Positions 17,228-27,207 of a DNA stretch of 64,000 bases are shown here, one piece after another. The translations under genes and the position numbers were made by a program. Below the pieces are notes generated by a model. It worked only from the letters and a program-made list of their open reading frames with translations, was not told where the DNA came from and made no database searches. The DNA is from Chryseobacterium jejuense (GTDB lineage: Bacteria > Bacteroidota > Bacteroidia > Flavobacteriales > Weeksellaceae). The stretch is from contig NZ_FNEG01000001.1 in the NCBI RefSeq assembly GCF_900100075.1, positions 186,001-250,000 of the forward strand, read 5' to 3'. The number at the start of each line of letters is the position of its first letter. The stretch's first letter is position 1.

Positions 17228-18118
17228 TTAAGCTATATTGTAATCAGACATCTTAAAAAATTCTATTCTACTTTCATCAATTCCAATTTTTTGAAGGCTA
17301 TTTAAATGCGTTGCTTTTTCCCCATCACTATAAAAACTGACTTTCCATCTTGACGACTCAACAACATATTTTTTAATATTTGCAAAATAAGGCATGTCAA
17401 CAGAATTAAGTGAATGCCCTAAGATTATTATTTCATTGGTTTCCCTTAGATTTTTGAAGAAGCTTTCATTCTCGGACAGAACATCATCAACAGGTTTTTG
17501 CAAAGCATAAAAAGGCTGCTGAGCATTGGCTTCTGAATCGGAAAACTGAGTTCTGGTTGTTTCTCCATCCGAGTCAAATTCAGGCTGTGTTTTTAAGCTC
17601 TTATTATGACCAAATGTCAAATCTCCCAAGTTATTTTCGACATCACCGTGTATATGTAATATTTTACCAGCCGGAATTTGATAGACTTCTTCTAATGTCA
17701 ACGTATAATTAAAGTTTAAGAAAATTGAATCTTCTTCTAAAAGAAGTTTTCTTTTTGTATATTCAAGATTTAGATCAGTTAACCAATCTTCAAATACCTC
17801 TTTGATACTATTAACCAATATCTTTGTCTCCTGTTCCAGATCATCCTCTAATCCATATATAAAACTGGGTCTAAAGTTGTCATCAAGTACATCAATCTGA
17901 TTTATTTCATCAGAAAAAGCTTTCCAATCGAAAGTACCTAAGTCATTTTCAAAGTCCTTCCACAAACATTTATCATTATAACTTAACTGAAAATACTCTT
18001 CAAAAGTATTTTCTAAATCCTGATGATTTTCAATTACAAATTGATGAAAATCGTTGTAGCTGGTTGGAAGATCGTGATACAGATCGAATCCGTTTCCAAT
18101 TATGTAAAGCTTATTCAT
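17228..18118 (-). CDS. abiH: AbiH-family abortive infection protein
   Basis: A 296-residue protein of the AbiH family (PF14253). The signature is clear: IIGNGFDLYHDLPTSYNDF at residues 6-24, then FLNFNYTLTLE near 133-143, ILHIHGDV near 153-160 and FGHN near 168. AbiH was first found as a lactococcal phage-abortive gene; its mechanism is unknown. The NGFD and N-Y-T/HGD motifs resemble a nucleotide- or NAD-binding (Sir2-like) fold, which is an inference. The gene sits 39 bases after the zincin gene, inside one transcription unit. Confidence 0.88.
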   Translation of the reverse strand: MNKLYIIGNGFDLYHDLPTSYNDFHQFVIENHQDLENTFEEYFQLSYNDKCLWKDFENDLGTFDWKAFSDEINQIDVLDDNFRPSFIYGLEDDLEQETKILVNSIKEVFEDWLTDLNLEYTKRKLLLEEDSIFLNFNYTLTLEEVYQIPAGKILHIHGDVENNLGDLTFGHNKSLKTQPEFDSDGETTRTQFSDSEANAQQPFYALQKPVDDVLSENESFFKNLRETNEIIILGHSLNSVDMPYFANIKKYVVESSRWKVSFYSDGEKATHLNSLQKIGIDESRIEFFKMSDYNIA

Positions 18119-18157
18119 TTATGTCCTATTTTTATGAAATTAGAGTGTAGGGTGATT

Positions 18158-19174
18158 TTATTCAAATACTTCATTCCATTTTTCTAAAGCATCGTAATAA
18201 TTCTTTTCAATATCAAAATTTATTAATTCTCCTAAATATTCTACAATCTTATCTTGAAATTTTTCAGCTTTATCTAACGCTTTTCCAAAGTTTGTAGTAA
18301 AAATCTTTTCCTTTTCCAGGTCTTGATATAAATCAAAAATTTCCTTAAGTGTGCTTGCAGCAAATATTTTTATATTATTTTCCTGAAAATAATGGGTGCT
18401 GTTCAAGTAGTGGGCTATATTCAATATGACGTTGAATAATCTTAAGAAAGGGTGGGGATGTGAACTTTTATCAAAGTAAAGATCTAAGTTAATGGTGGCA
18501 AATCTTGCAATATGATTTAGCAGACATACAGAGATAAGTACAAATGTATCCTTAACTTTTTCTTCACTTAAGTCATCTGTAAATGTTTTTTCCAAGTAGT
18601 CCTGAATATGGTTTGTAATCGCAAAGGCAGCATATGTATCTGCATTTATTTCCAGTTTATGTTGCTCTATATTAAAACTTGGGCTTGTACTGTACATTTC
18701 TTGTAACGATTTATATAGCTCCCCCTGTTTACTAAATTGAATTAGATGTGCTAACTCATGATAATATGCAAATTGTGTTGCAACCTGAAACCCCAAGCCA
18801 GCAATAGAGTTATCATATTTCGAAATAAGATCAGGAAATCTTTTATTAAAAAATTTATCCAGCTCTTCATTTTGCAGAAGATTATCAATTGAAGACTGTA
18901 CGAGTCCCATATTAATCAGCATAAAATATTCTCCCTTTATTCGAACAGCTTGCGCATTAGAACGAATGTCGTTGGTAAAAACAAAATAGTTAGGGTTTAT
19001 ATTTAGCTTTTCAGCATGAATATCCATGTTAGTCCTACAAAAATTATAGAATTGTTCATATAGTTCTTCATTTGGTAAATCACTAAAATTGAAGATCTCC
19101 GATTTAGTAAAATTAGCGGGATTGCTTATAATACTTGATTTGATAATGTTATCAATTTCTTTACTGTAACTCAT
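18158..19174 (-). CDS. Zincin-type metallopeptidase in a defence operon
   Basis: A 338-residue cytosolic protein starting best at the ATG at 19174. It has a zinc-protease signature: H139-E140-L-A-H143 (YYHELAHLIQF) and, 32 residues on, E175-INA-D179 (LEINADTYAA), like the third-ligand helix of gluzincin and ImmA/M78-like peptidases. No signal peptide is present, so the target is inside the cell. It lies 52 bases after the GHKL-DUF3883 gene and 39 bases before abiH. I infer that it is a protease component of a composite anti-phage system. Confidence 0.7.
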   Translation of the reverse strand: MSYSKEIDNIIKSSIISNPANFTKSEIFNFSDLPNEELYEQFYNFCRTNMDIHAEKLNINPNYFVFTNDIRSNAQAVRIKGEYFMLINMGLVQSSIDNLLQNEELDKFFNKRFPDLISKYDNSIAGLGFQVATQFAYYHELAHLIQFSKQGELYKSLQEMYSTSPSFNIEQHKLEINADTYAAFAITNHIQDYLEKTFTDDLSEEKVKDTFVLISVCLLNHIARFATINLDLYFDKSSHPHPFLRLFNVILNIAHYLNSTHYFQENNIKIFAASTLKEIFDLYQDLEKEKIFTTNFGKALDKAEKFQDKIVEYLGELINFDIEKNYYDALEKWNEVFE

Positions 19175-19226
19175 ATTCAATTCGGTTTAAGAAAAATTAT
19201 AAATCTTTTTTTTTTTACACATTTTA

Positions 19227-22200
19227 TCACTCTAAATATAACTTAATCGGAAAATCAATTAACCTTCCTTCAGAAATTATTGTTTTTAAATCATCTGTTC
19301 TTTCCATTCTGTGATTTTCGGTCCCAGCCCCTAAAACTCTGAAAATTGAATAGTCTTTGCCGGTGGCAAATAGGACTTTCCATTCTTCCTGGGATAATAA
19401 AACCGGGAGATTATCATTTGAAGGAGTTCCTTTAACTTCAATCAATTTTTCAATTCCCAACTCAGTAATCTCAAAATCATATGGTAAAAAACTTTCTTCA
19501 TTTTCATTCATCCATTTAACTGAGGTAAATATTTCGGAGTTTTCCTTGAAATATTTATTCGCATATTCTTCCGCCCATCTACCTATTTCAATTCGTGTCT
19601 GATCATTCTCGACCTGAGTATATTGCCGTACATTGATTGCAGAAAAATCCACCAGTTCCTTGACCACAGGTGAAGAAATCGAATGTGCTATCTCTTCAAC
19701 TTGCAACTGTGCCACGAAATCAATACTAAATTCACTAAATTTCTCTGCTATGTCATTCTCATCAATAGATCCCTCTTCGGTAATATCATGATGAATGTCA
19801 ACAAACAACCCTAATTCTTCAATCTGTTCCGTATTAAACTTATTTTTCACTAACCAATCTAAAATATCTTGATCGTCCAATTGAAAGATCAATTCAAATT
19901 CACGTTCCATATTTTTCAATTCGAGCATCTCGCAAAGACCACTGCTCAAACTGTAAAGTGTTACTGGTTTTTTCCAATCTCCAGTGTAATAAAATTGTTT
20001 AGACCTAGTGTTCCAAACATCAATGTTTATATCAATTATCATTTCCTTCTCTTCGTTGCTGTAAACCAGTCTTAACTTATCTGCTCTAAAAAAGTTTTTA
20101 GCATTTAAGATCTGACGCAATCTTTCTACAACTTTTACAAATTCATCACTTGTATTGTGAGAATGTATAATCGCCAAATAAGTAAGCTTACTTTCAATCG
20201 CTGCTTTTAAAGCTTGATCCTCTGATTCGCCATGTGAAACAAATTCTAACATACTTTCAGAAATGAGAGGAATCATCAAAAATTCTGAGAGTGCTACAAT
20301 TTCATCAGAAATTCTCCCCAGGGGTAATTTTAGAAATCGATCTGAGTTTACAGGAGTTACATCACTATTTATATTTGTAATATAAAGTTTTTCAACAGGC
20401 TGAATTGTATTATTTATGGCAAGTACCTTTGCATTTTTCCGCCACTCTAATACAGCATTTTTATCAGTTATACCGTGACCAATCACATAATTATAGACAG
20501 CAAATATTTGCTTGGTAGTATCACCAGAAATACTTTTAGCTGCTAGATTATCTAATATAGCAAGGCACTCGCTTACTGAAAGATATGTTTTAAATCCAAA
20601 AAAATCTATTTGCTCTTTTGTGGTGGCTACAGGAAAATCCACTACCGGAAATGAGTCACCAACGATAGCCTTAAAATTTGGTGAGAATAATTCTACAGAT
20701 CTATAACAGATACCATCAGTAGCAGGAACACTTGGAAAACTTACGATGTAATAATTAAGAAAACTTGAAACAGGACTACTACCACCTCGATAAAAATATT
20801 TAGTATTGCTGCATTTGTTTTTCAATGTATCCCAAGAATCCAACATACTGGACCAGAAAAATTTTGAAAAATCTAGATCAGCCAAATGACTACGAAATTC
20901 AATCTTGGTAAAATGTGAGATATGATGCTGCCCGGAATACCGATATGAATGATAGAGACCTGGGTATTCTTCTTTTGATTCCAACCAGGTAAAATATGAC
21001 TTTGCCTCCTCATTTTGACTTTCAAAAAATACTCTTTCTATTTTTTCTTCAATAATGTCAATAGAGATATTGTCTCTGACTCCAATCCTTTTAAAAAAAA
21101 CTTTCCATTCTCCCTTATCATCCTCACTTTTTACATAGTCAGTCGCCAAGAAATTTGCATTAACTAAAATTTTAGAGAGTTTTTTATCAGGATTATAATC
21201 ATCTGAAAAATAAGTTTGTGATGATTTGTATAAACCATTATTTGTCAAAACCGGAAGTTTCCTCAAATTCTCATAGTCATGTTCACTAAAATTTTTAGAC
21301 TTATGGGTTGTGAATACAAAATCTGTAATTTCTAAAATATTGTTTTTATCAATTTTATTTTGATTGATCAGAGGAACTATGGCTTTACGAAATACTTCTA
21401 CATTATCAGGTTCTTTAACACCTAGATTTGAAAGCCATTGTTTATAATGTAATTCTGCTGTTTTGAAATGTAGCAATATCTGTGGATGGATGTAGCTTAA
21501 TTGACTAAAAGAAAGTGAATCTGAGTATTGTGCTATGGGGTAAAATACTTCCTGTGGGCTCTTGTAAATATTGTGCTGATCCATGATAAAAGATACTGTT
21601 TTCAGATTTGGCAACCAATCTGGATTGTTATTCTTAATAGTATTATTATAGAAGAAAACCATAAAGCGAATAGCACTATTAATATTATTAGCTTTGTCAG
21701 AATTAACCATAAATATTACTTCTAAGAATGTAAGATCTTTTGATCCCAATTCTGATAGCACACTTTGATCATTCATTTGTAAATCAATGATTGACATAGT
21801 GGAGGGAAGATTCAGATAATCCAAAATTGTCGATGAGTTAAAACATTTGGATAAATTATAGGTATCGCGTATACTATTAACTATTGTTGTTAAATCTTCG
21901 GTTTGTTCAACAGGAAGAAAGCTGATCGTTTTTGCAGCAATATCCAAACTATCATTAAAACCTAATTCAATTACGGAACTTGAATAGCTTGGATATTTAC
22001 CCTTTAGAAGTTTAAGAACATCATACTTAAACATTGTGTTCTGCAATTCAGTAAACCATTCCAATTGCTTCACTGCAATCTCCTTGAAAAGAAACTCATT
22101 CCAGATATTTTGCATAAGTTCTGTTCTCTCAGCGTTCGTAAGAAAATCTCCGTTAATTAAAAATGAAAATCCTTTTTGAGACTTAGTAGGCAGATAGGAA

Positions 22201-23083
22201 TAGATCACTGACCTGGGCACTGCAAGCAATTTATCATTTTGAACTCTTGCAGCAAATGTCAATTTTGTGTGCTTGGTCTCTTTTAATTTTTGAGGACATT
22301 CTGTATCTGACAATGTTGCTAGTTTTTTAGACAAATTATCGTCAATTCCGATTGTCATTTCTTTCAGGATCCATTCGCTTTCTAATGTTCTATCATTAAA
22401 TAATTGAACTGTATTATCTTTTATTATTTTTTGTATAATAAAAACACAGTCTGTCCCATTAAAGAAAGTTATTTTACTAACCTTTCTTAAAAATAAAATT
22501 ATCTGACAATCATTAAATACATCTACAATTTCCTTGTAAATCAAATGTCTTTCTTTAGTCCGAATAATGGTCGTAACCCTATTTTTGTCGTAATAACAAC
22601 CAGTCTCTTCAACAGGTTGCTCAGTCCAAATGGGTATTACCTGCCAAGGATAATCCTCTGAGCCATTAAATCCTGAATGATTTTTGTCAAAGCGAAAATT
22701 AAAACCACCTGATGATATAAAAGCATAATCAGAAGAACCGAAAATTGATTTAAAACCTATTCCTTTGTAGCCGGTCTTTTCCAGATCCTTATCTTTTTAC
22801 TGGCTCTATTTCCTATGCCAGAAATTCCTTCAACATCTTCTTTAGTAAAGTGTTTTCCATTATGTGCAAATATTAAATAGTTGTCAACTAATCTGAATTC
22901 CACTTCAACATTATTGCCTGACTCTGATGAATCATCTGCATTTTGTAACAATTCAAAAATAAAACGATTAACATCACCAAAGACTGTTTTTGAAAGAACA
23001 TCTAATGTTCTTGCCAGGTCCCTAGAATTACTATCATTTTTTGCCTTCTCTTTATAAATATTATCAATAAAATCTCTGTGCAT
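19227..23083 (-). pseudogene. GHKL ATPase-DUF3883 defence protein, one frameshift
   Basis: Two frames make one gene. 23083-22757 encodes the N-terminal GHKL (sacsin/Hsp90-like) ATPase: FIFELLQNADDS (N-box), then FTKEDVEGISGIGNRASKK. The frame then breaks inside a T5 run at 22794-22798 (A5 on the coding strand). Adding one A restores DKDLEKTGYKGIGFKSIFG, the expected GxGxxG lid, and the frame then stays open to 19227, about 1285 residues. The C-terminal ~140 residues are DUF3883 (GRWAEEYANKYF, IEKLIEVKGT, with E-V-K as a nuclease-like triad). Such proteins occur in anti-phage islands. The lesion may be phase variation, true decay or a sequencing slip. Confidence 0.8.
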
Positions 23084-23669
23084 TTTTAAAAAAGATTATT
23101 AGTAAGTAAATTAGAAAGTAGTTTTTAAAATTACTTGATATGGTATATGTACGTAACAGAAGAGGAAATGCTAAAACAAATCTGTTGACAGATTTAATTT
23201 TAATACATTTTAATTCATGCTTTTATAAAGTAAATTGAAGTATTGATCATTAATCTTTAATAATCATTTTTCTCAATCACAATAGTAGTTTTTAGGTTAT
23301 ACAGATATTATTTGATAGGGATTGAATTCCTTTGAAATAAGAAGATTAATCTTTGGAGGTTCCCAAAGTTTTATGTTTGAAATGTACATACTCGAGTATT
23401 ATGGTTATAACTCTAAATTACAAAATTTAATCAACATAATAGTTTTTTCTGTTATAAAAACATATAAAATTATCTCTTATTAATTTTAGTAAAAATAAGG
23501 AGAAATAATGAAGTAATTTTTTGTCAGGCTAGAATGATGTTAATGTAAAAGATGAAATTGTCTGATAGCTTTTTGGAGAATAATAAAGATAGATTATGAA
23601 TTTAAATTTATTGATGGTACATTAATGTCGAAGAAAAATTAGCCACCCTTTTGATCCCCTAAAAATCAA
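23084..23669. other. Gene-free right edge of the defence island
   Basis: About 590 AT-rich bases without a convincing gene on either strand. It should hold the promoter of the GHKL gene, though no clean TAnnTTTG is seen. Near 23640-23665, AGCCACCCTTTTG resembles part of the REP-like repeat seen at 32.3 and 56.3 kb. Confidence 0.4.
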
Positions 23670-23703
23670 AAACCTCTGAAAATCAAATGATTTCAGAGGT
23701 TTT
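23670..23703 (-). terminator. Terminator downstream of tRNA-Leu, copy of 7.1 kb hairpin
   Basis: Stem AACCTCTGAAA/TTTCAGAGGTT with A and T runs on either side, so it can work in both directions. Shares an identical 25-base core, same orientation, with 7116-7140. Confidence 0.75.
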
Positions 23704-23706
23704 TTG

Positions 23707-23786
23707 TACCCAGGACCGGGATCGAACCGGTACTCCTAAGAACTGGTGTTTGAGACCAGCGCGTCTACCAATTCCGCCACCTGGGC
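23707..23786 (-). tRNA. tRNA-Leu(CAA)
   Basis: The minus strand folds as a class II tRNA: acceptor GCCCAGG/CCTGGGT, D arm with AATTGGTAGAC, anticodon stem CTGGT/ACCAG around CTCAAAC (anticodon CAA), a long variable arm, and T arm CCGG-TTCGATC-CCGG. CCA is not encoded. tRNA genes are common integration sites; this one borders the defence island. Confidence 0.95.
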
Positions 23787-23880
23787 TTGATGTTTACTCC
23801 AAACGTTATTGTTTGTTTCAAATTGGTGTGCAAATATAGGAACTTTTTTCAATGTTCAAAAGCTTTTTAGAAAAAAAGTT

Positions 23881-24648
23881 TTAAAAATTTATCTCCAAAC
23901 CATCGTAGGCAAGGTGCATTCCGGGTGGAAGTAGTTTATCTTCAATATCATGCACGCCTAAATGATGACTAATGTGAGTTAAAAATAATTTTTTAGGTTG
24001 TAGCTCTTCAAACAGTTTGATAACATCAGGAAGGATAAAATGAGCCGGATGTGGATCAAATTTTCTGATACAGTTTAAAATCAGGATATCAAGGTTCTTT
24101 AATTTTTCCTTTTCTGTGTCAGAAATAAAGCCTGCATCCGTAATATAAGCCAGGTTTTTAAATTTATATCCAAAAACACTTATTTGAAAATGAATCACTT
24201 CAATAGGAGTGACTTCTGTATCCAAAACCTGAAAAGGTTTATTTTCAATTTCATGAAGCTCAAAAGCCGGTGCACCGGGATACCTTACATCTGCAAAAGC
24301 GTAAGGAAAACGATTTTTAATCTCATGAGCGACTCGGGAATAACAGTAGAGTGGAACATCTTTTCCGCTTTTAAAAATAAGCGGACGCATATCATCAAGC
24401 CCAATCACATGATCATTATGTTCATGAGTAATCAGTGCGAGATCTACAGTATGTTCATGATTGGTAAGCATTTGCTGCCGGAAATCGGGACCGCAATCTA
24501 TGAGTATTTTTTTATTTTCATCCGTAGTTACCATCACGGAAGAGCGAAGACGTTTGTCTTTTGGATTTTCGGAAATACACACCTCGCAGGTGCAGCCAAT
24601 AACGGGCACACCTTGAGAAGTACCGGTTCCTAAAAATTTCAACTTCAT
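23881..24648 (-). CDS. MBL-fold metallo-hydrolase, PhnP-like
   Basis: A 255-residue metallo-beta-lactamase fold enzyme. GTGTSQGVP at the start, the Cys cluster CTCEVC (as in PhnP, an extra zinc site), the metal motif THEHNDHVIG at 75-84, DAGF near 171 and THISHH near 226-231. Likely a cytosolic phosphodiesterase acting on a cyclic phosphate or nucleotide; the true substrate is unknown. It is divergent from the gene at 24703. Confidence 0.85.
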   Translation of the reverse strand: MKLKFLGTGTSQGVPVIGCTCEVCISENPKDKRLRSSVMVTTDENKKILIDCGPDFRQQMLTNHEHTVDLALITHEHNDHVIGLDDMRPLIFKSGKDVPLYCYSRVAHEIKNRFPYAFADVRYPGAPAFELHEIENKPFQVLDTEVTPIEVIHFQISVFGYKFKNLAYITDAGFISDTEKEKLKNLDILILNCIRKFDPHPAHFILPDVIKLFEELQPKKLFLTHISHHLGVHDIEDKLLPPGMHLAYDGLEINF

Positions 24649-24666
24649 TTTGTTTTGAGGTTGGTT

Positions 24667-24674
24667 TAATTTTG
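24667..24674 (+). promoter_or_regulatory. -7 element of the 24.7 kb operon
   Basis: TAATTTTG fits TAnnTTTG, 28 bases before the ATG at 24703. A TTTG lies 14 bases upstream (24649-24652), shorter than the usual ~19-base spacing. Confidence 0.45.
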
Positions 24675-24702
24675 GTAAATTTACAAAAAATTTAATGTCC
24701 TA

Positions 24703-26130
24703 ATGTATCAGAAACTAACTCCTAAACAAAAAGCATTAACAATTAATCTAGATCCTACTATTTATGGTACTTTCGCAGAAATTGGAGCAGGGCAGGAGAC
24801 TGTTCGTCACTTTTTTAGAGCAGGGGGAGCTTCCGGTACGATTGCTAAGGCGATGTCTGCTTATGACAAAGATTTTAGTGATGCCATCTACGGAAAAGAA
24901 GTAAAAAACAGGTATGTTACCCAAAACAGACTTCGTAAAATGCTCCGCTATGAAGTAGCATTAATCGAAGAGAGAATCTCAAGGGATAACAATCCGGACA
25001 GAAAATTCTTTTCCTATGCCAATACAGTAACCACCATCAACTTCGACAAAACAGTAAAAGGCCACGGCTGGGTGGGAATCCGTTTTCAGACTAAAGAAAA
25101 TGAAGACTACAACGAAATCGTTATCCATGTAAAATTCAATGAGAATGATGCTACTCTGCAGCAGGAAACACTGGGGAATCTTGGAGTAAACCTTATTTTT
25201 GGAGCTTTTAATTACTTTGATAATCCAAGAACTCTGGTAGAATCTTTATACGATGATGTAGCAAAAGACAACCTTGAGATTGATATGATCGATTTCAGTG
25301 GGCCTGCTTTTGAATATGTAGACAACAGACTGATGTCTCTTCAGTTAGTGAAGAATGGGATGACTGATGCGGTGATCTTCAATTCTCAGGGGAACAATAT
25401 GCTTCCGGCAGATGTTTTATACAAGAAAAATATCTTTGCAGTAAGAGGAAGTTTCAGACCTGTAACGAAGGTAAATATTGATATGCTTCAGAATGGAATG
25501 GATATGTTCCTGAAAGATGCCATCTGTACCCATGAAGAAACAGAAGTTCTTATTGAAATTACCATTTCCAATCTGAGAGCAGATGGAGATATTGATGAAA
25601 GAGACTTCCTGGATAGAGTAGATATTCTGGGCAAATTAGGATATACCGTTATTATTTCAAACTTCTCGGAATATTATAGACTGATTGATTATTTTGCGTC
25701 TTACACAAGCGGAAATATCGGGGTTGCAATGGGCGTAAATAACCTATTGATGGTATTTGATGAGAAATACTATCAAAACCTTTCTGGGGGAATTCTTGAA
25801 GCATTCGGTAAGTTCTTTAGAAACGGAATGAGAGTGTATCTGTATCCTTATAAAGATCCTGAAACTCATCAGCTATTGAATTCTACCAATCTTAAAGTGG
25901 AAGAAAACCTTAAAGAATTGTATAAATATTTCATGCGCAATAACCGTATTGTAGATATTACAAATTACAATCCTGAGTTTTTGGAAATATACTCAAGAGA
26001 GATTTTAAGAAAAATAGCATGTTGCATTAAAGGCTGGGAAACTCAGGTTCCTGAAGGTGTAGCAGAAATGATTAAAGAGCGTGGAATGTTCGGCTATAAA
26101 GAAGAACTACCTTTAAAACAATTCTCTTAA
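24703..26130 (+). CDS. Conserved cytosolic protein of unknown function
   Basis: A 475-residue protein with strong conserved character (TIYGTFAEIGAGQETVRHFFRAGGASGTIAKAMSAYDK near residues 19-58). I recall homologues across Bacteroidetes being auto-named nicotinate-nucleotide adenylyltransferase or even TonB-dependent receptor. I see neither a nucleotidyltransferase HxGH motif nor a signal peptide or barrel, so I leave it unnamed. It is followed after 11 bases by a free-methionine sulfoxide reductase gene, probably in one operon. Confidence 0.75.
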   Translation: MYQKLTPKQKALTINLDPTIYGTFAEIGAGQETVRHFFRAGGASGTIAKAMSAYDKDFSDAIYGKEVKNRYVTQNRLRKMLRYEVALIEERISRDNNPDRKFFSYANTVTTINFDKTVKGHGWVGIRFQTKENEDYNEIVIHVKFNENDATLQQETLGNLGVNLIFGAFNYFDNPRTLVESLYDDVAKDNLEIDMIDFSGPAFEYVDNRLMSLQLVKNGMTDAVIFNSQGNNMLPADVLYKKNIFAVRGSFRPVTKVNIDMLQNGMDMFLKDAICTHEETEVLIEITISNLRADGDIDERDFLDRVDILGKLGYTVIISNFSEYYRLIDYFASYTSGNIGVAMGVNNLLMVFDEKYYQNLSGGILEAFGKFFRNGMRVYLYPYKDPETHQLLNSTNLKVEENLKELYKYFMRNNRIVDITNYNPEFLEIYSREILRKIACCIKGWETQVPEGVAEMIKERGMFGYKEELPLKQFS

Positions 26131-26141
26131 AAATTAATATA

Positions 26142-26591
26142 ATGTCAGAATTAAAGAAAAGACTTTCCTCTATTCTTGAAAGTCCAAAACATAATACAGA
26201 AGAGAAGCTTGAAAAAGTTTGTCACCTGTTAGATCAGGAAATCCCTTATTTTAACTGGACAGGTTTCTATTTTAAAAACGGAGATAAAGATGAATTGATC
26301 TTAGGCCCATATGTGGGAGCTCCAACAGATCATACCATTATCCCTTATGGAAAGGGAATTTGTGGTCAGGTAGCTGTTTCCAATGAAACATTTGTAGTTC
26401 CTGATGTGCATGAAGAAAGCAATTATTTAAGCTGTTCAATTGACACTAAAGCTGAAATTGTAGTTCCGATCTTTAAAGACGGGAAAAACATCGGTCAGAT
26501 TGATATTGATTCTCACACGATCGATCCTTTTACGGCTGAAGACAGAGAATTATTGGAATGGCTTTGTAATGAAGTTTCCAAGGTTTTGTAA
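26142..26591 (+). CDS. msrC: GAF-domain free methionine-(R)-sulfoxide reductase
   Basis: A 149-residue single GAF domain. The hallmark cysteines are present: GKGICGQ near 86-92 and SNYLSCS near 108-114, with the DIDSH motif near 128. It reduces free methionine-R-sulfoxide in the cytosol with thioredoxin. Length and motifs match YebR/fRMsr. It is co-directional with and close to the preceding unknown gene. Confidence 0.88.
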   Translation: MSELKKRLSSILESPKHNTEEKLEKVCHLLDQEIPYFNWTGFYFKNGDKDELILGPYVGAPTDHTIIPYGKGICGQVAVSNETFVVPDVHEESNYLSCSIDTKAEIVVPIFKDGKNIGQIDIDSHTIDPFTAEDRELLEWLCNEVSKVL

Positions 26592-26619
26592 TCAAATTCA
26601 ATAAGATGAATATAAAAAA

Positions 26620-26641
26620 ACTCCGGTCATAAGATCCGGAG
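26620..26641. terminator. Bidirectional terminator
   Basis: ACTCCGG-TCATAAGA-TCCGGAGT with A run before and T run after; serves the converging msrC and cupin genes. Confidence 0.85.
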
Positions 26642-26651
26642 TTTTTTATTT

Positions 26652-27119
26652 TTATGGATTGTTGGTTGTAATAACAAACATAATTAAAGGCTCATCACCT
26701 GTATTTTCAATAGAATGATAACCTATAGAACTAATGGCTGTAATATCTCCTTTTTGAAGTGTTTTTGTACGAATGGCTCCTTCTGTTCCGGTTCTTTCAC
26801 GATATTCTCCAACGCCATGTACAACCACATACAATTCTTCTTCATTTCTCTCATTGTGAGTATGAAACCCGGATTCATCACCATTGTTTAATAAAACCAT
26901 ATAAGCGGCTAAACGATTATTAGCGAGCTCTTTCTGATCGAACATCTGTATCATATGCACCGTTCCGTTTCCACCATACATATTTTCACGTTTATCGATG
27001 CGTGTGAAGGCTCGCTCATCTTTTTTGAATGGCATTACATAAAGGTGGATGTATTTCGAAACCTCTCGTATAACGTGCTCAAATTCTGCTCCTTCAGATA
27101 ATATAACAGTACCAGACAT
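26652..27119 (-). CDS. Cupin-domain protein
   Basis: A 155-residue single-domain cupin. The metal-binding set HTHNERNEEELYVVVHG (about 92-108) and the second motif with YHSIENTGDEP (about 137-147) are visible. No signal peptide. Likely an isomerase, dioxygenase or small-molecule sensor; the substrate cannot be deduced. Stands alone between two terminator-flanked units. Confidence 0.82.
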   Translation of the reverse strand: MSGTVILSEGAEFEHVIREVSKYIHLYVMPFKKDERAFTRIDKRENMYGGNGTVHMIQMFDQKELANNRLAAYMVLLNNGDESGFHTHNERNEEELYVVVHGVGEYRERTGTEGAIRTKTLQKGDITAISSIGYHSIENTGDEPLIMFVITTNNP

Positions 27120-27207
27120 ATGTTTTTGTATTAATTCAGATCAATGTACCAAAATTTATAAGATAAGGCAAGGAGTAATTTTGATGAGAGACTTTTTCTA
27201 TTAAAAA

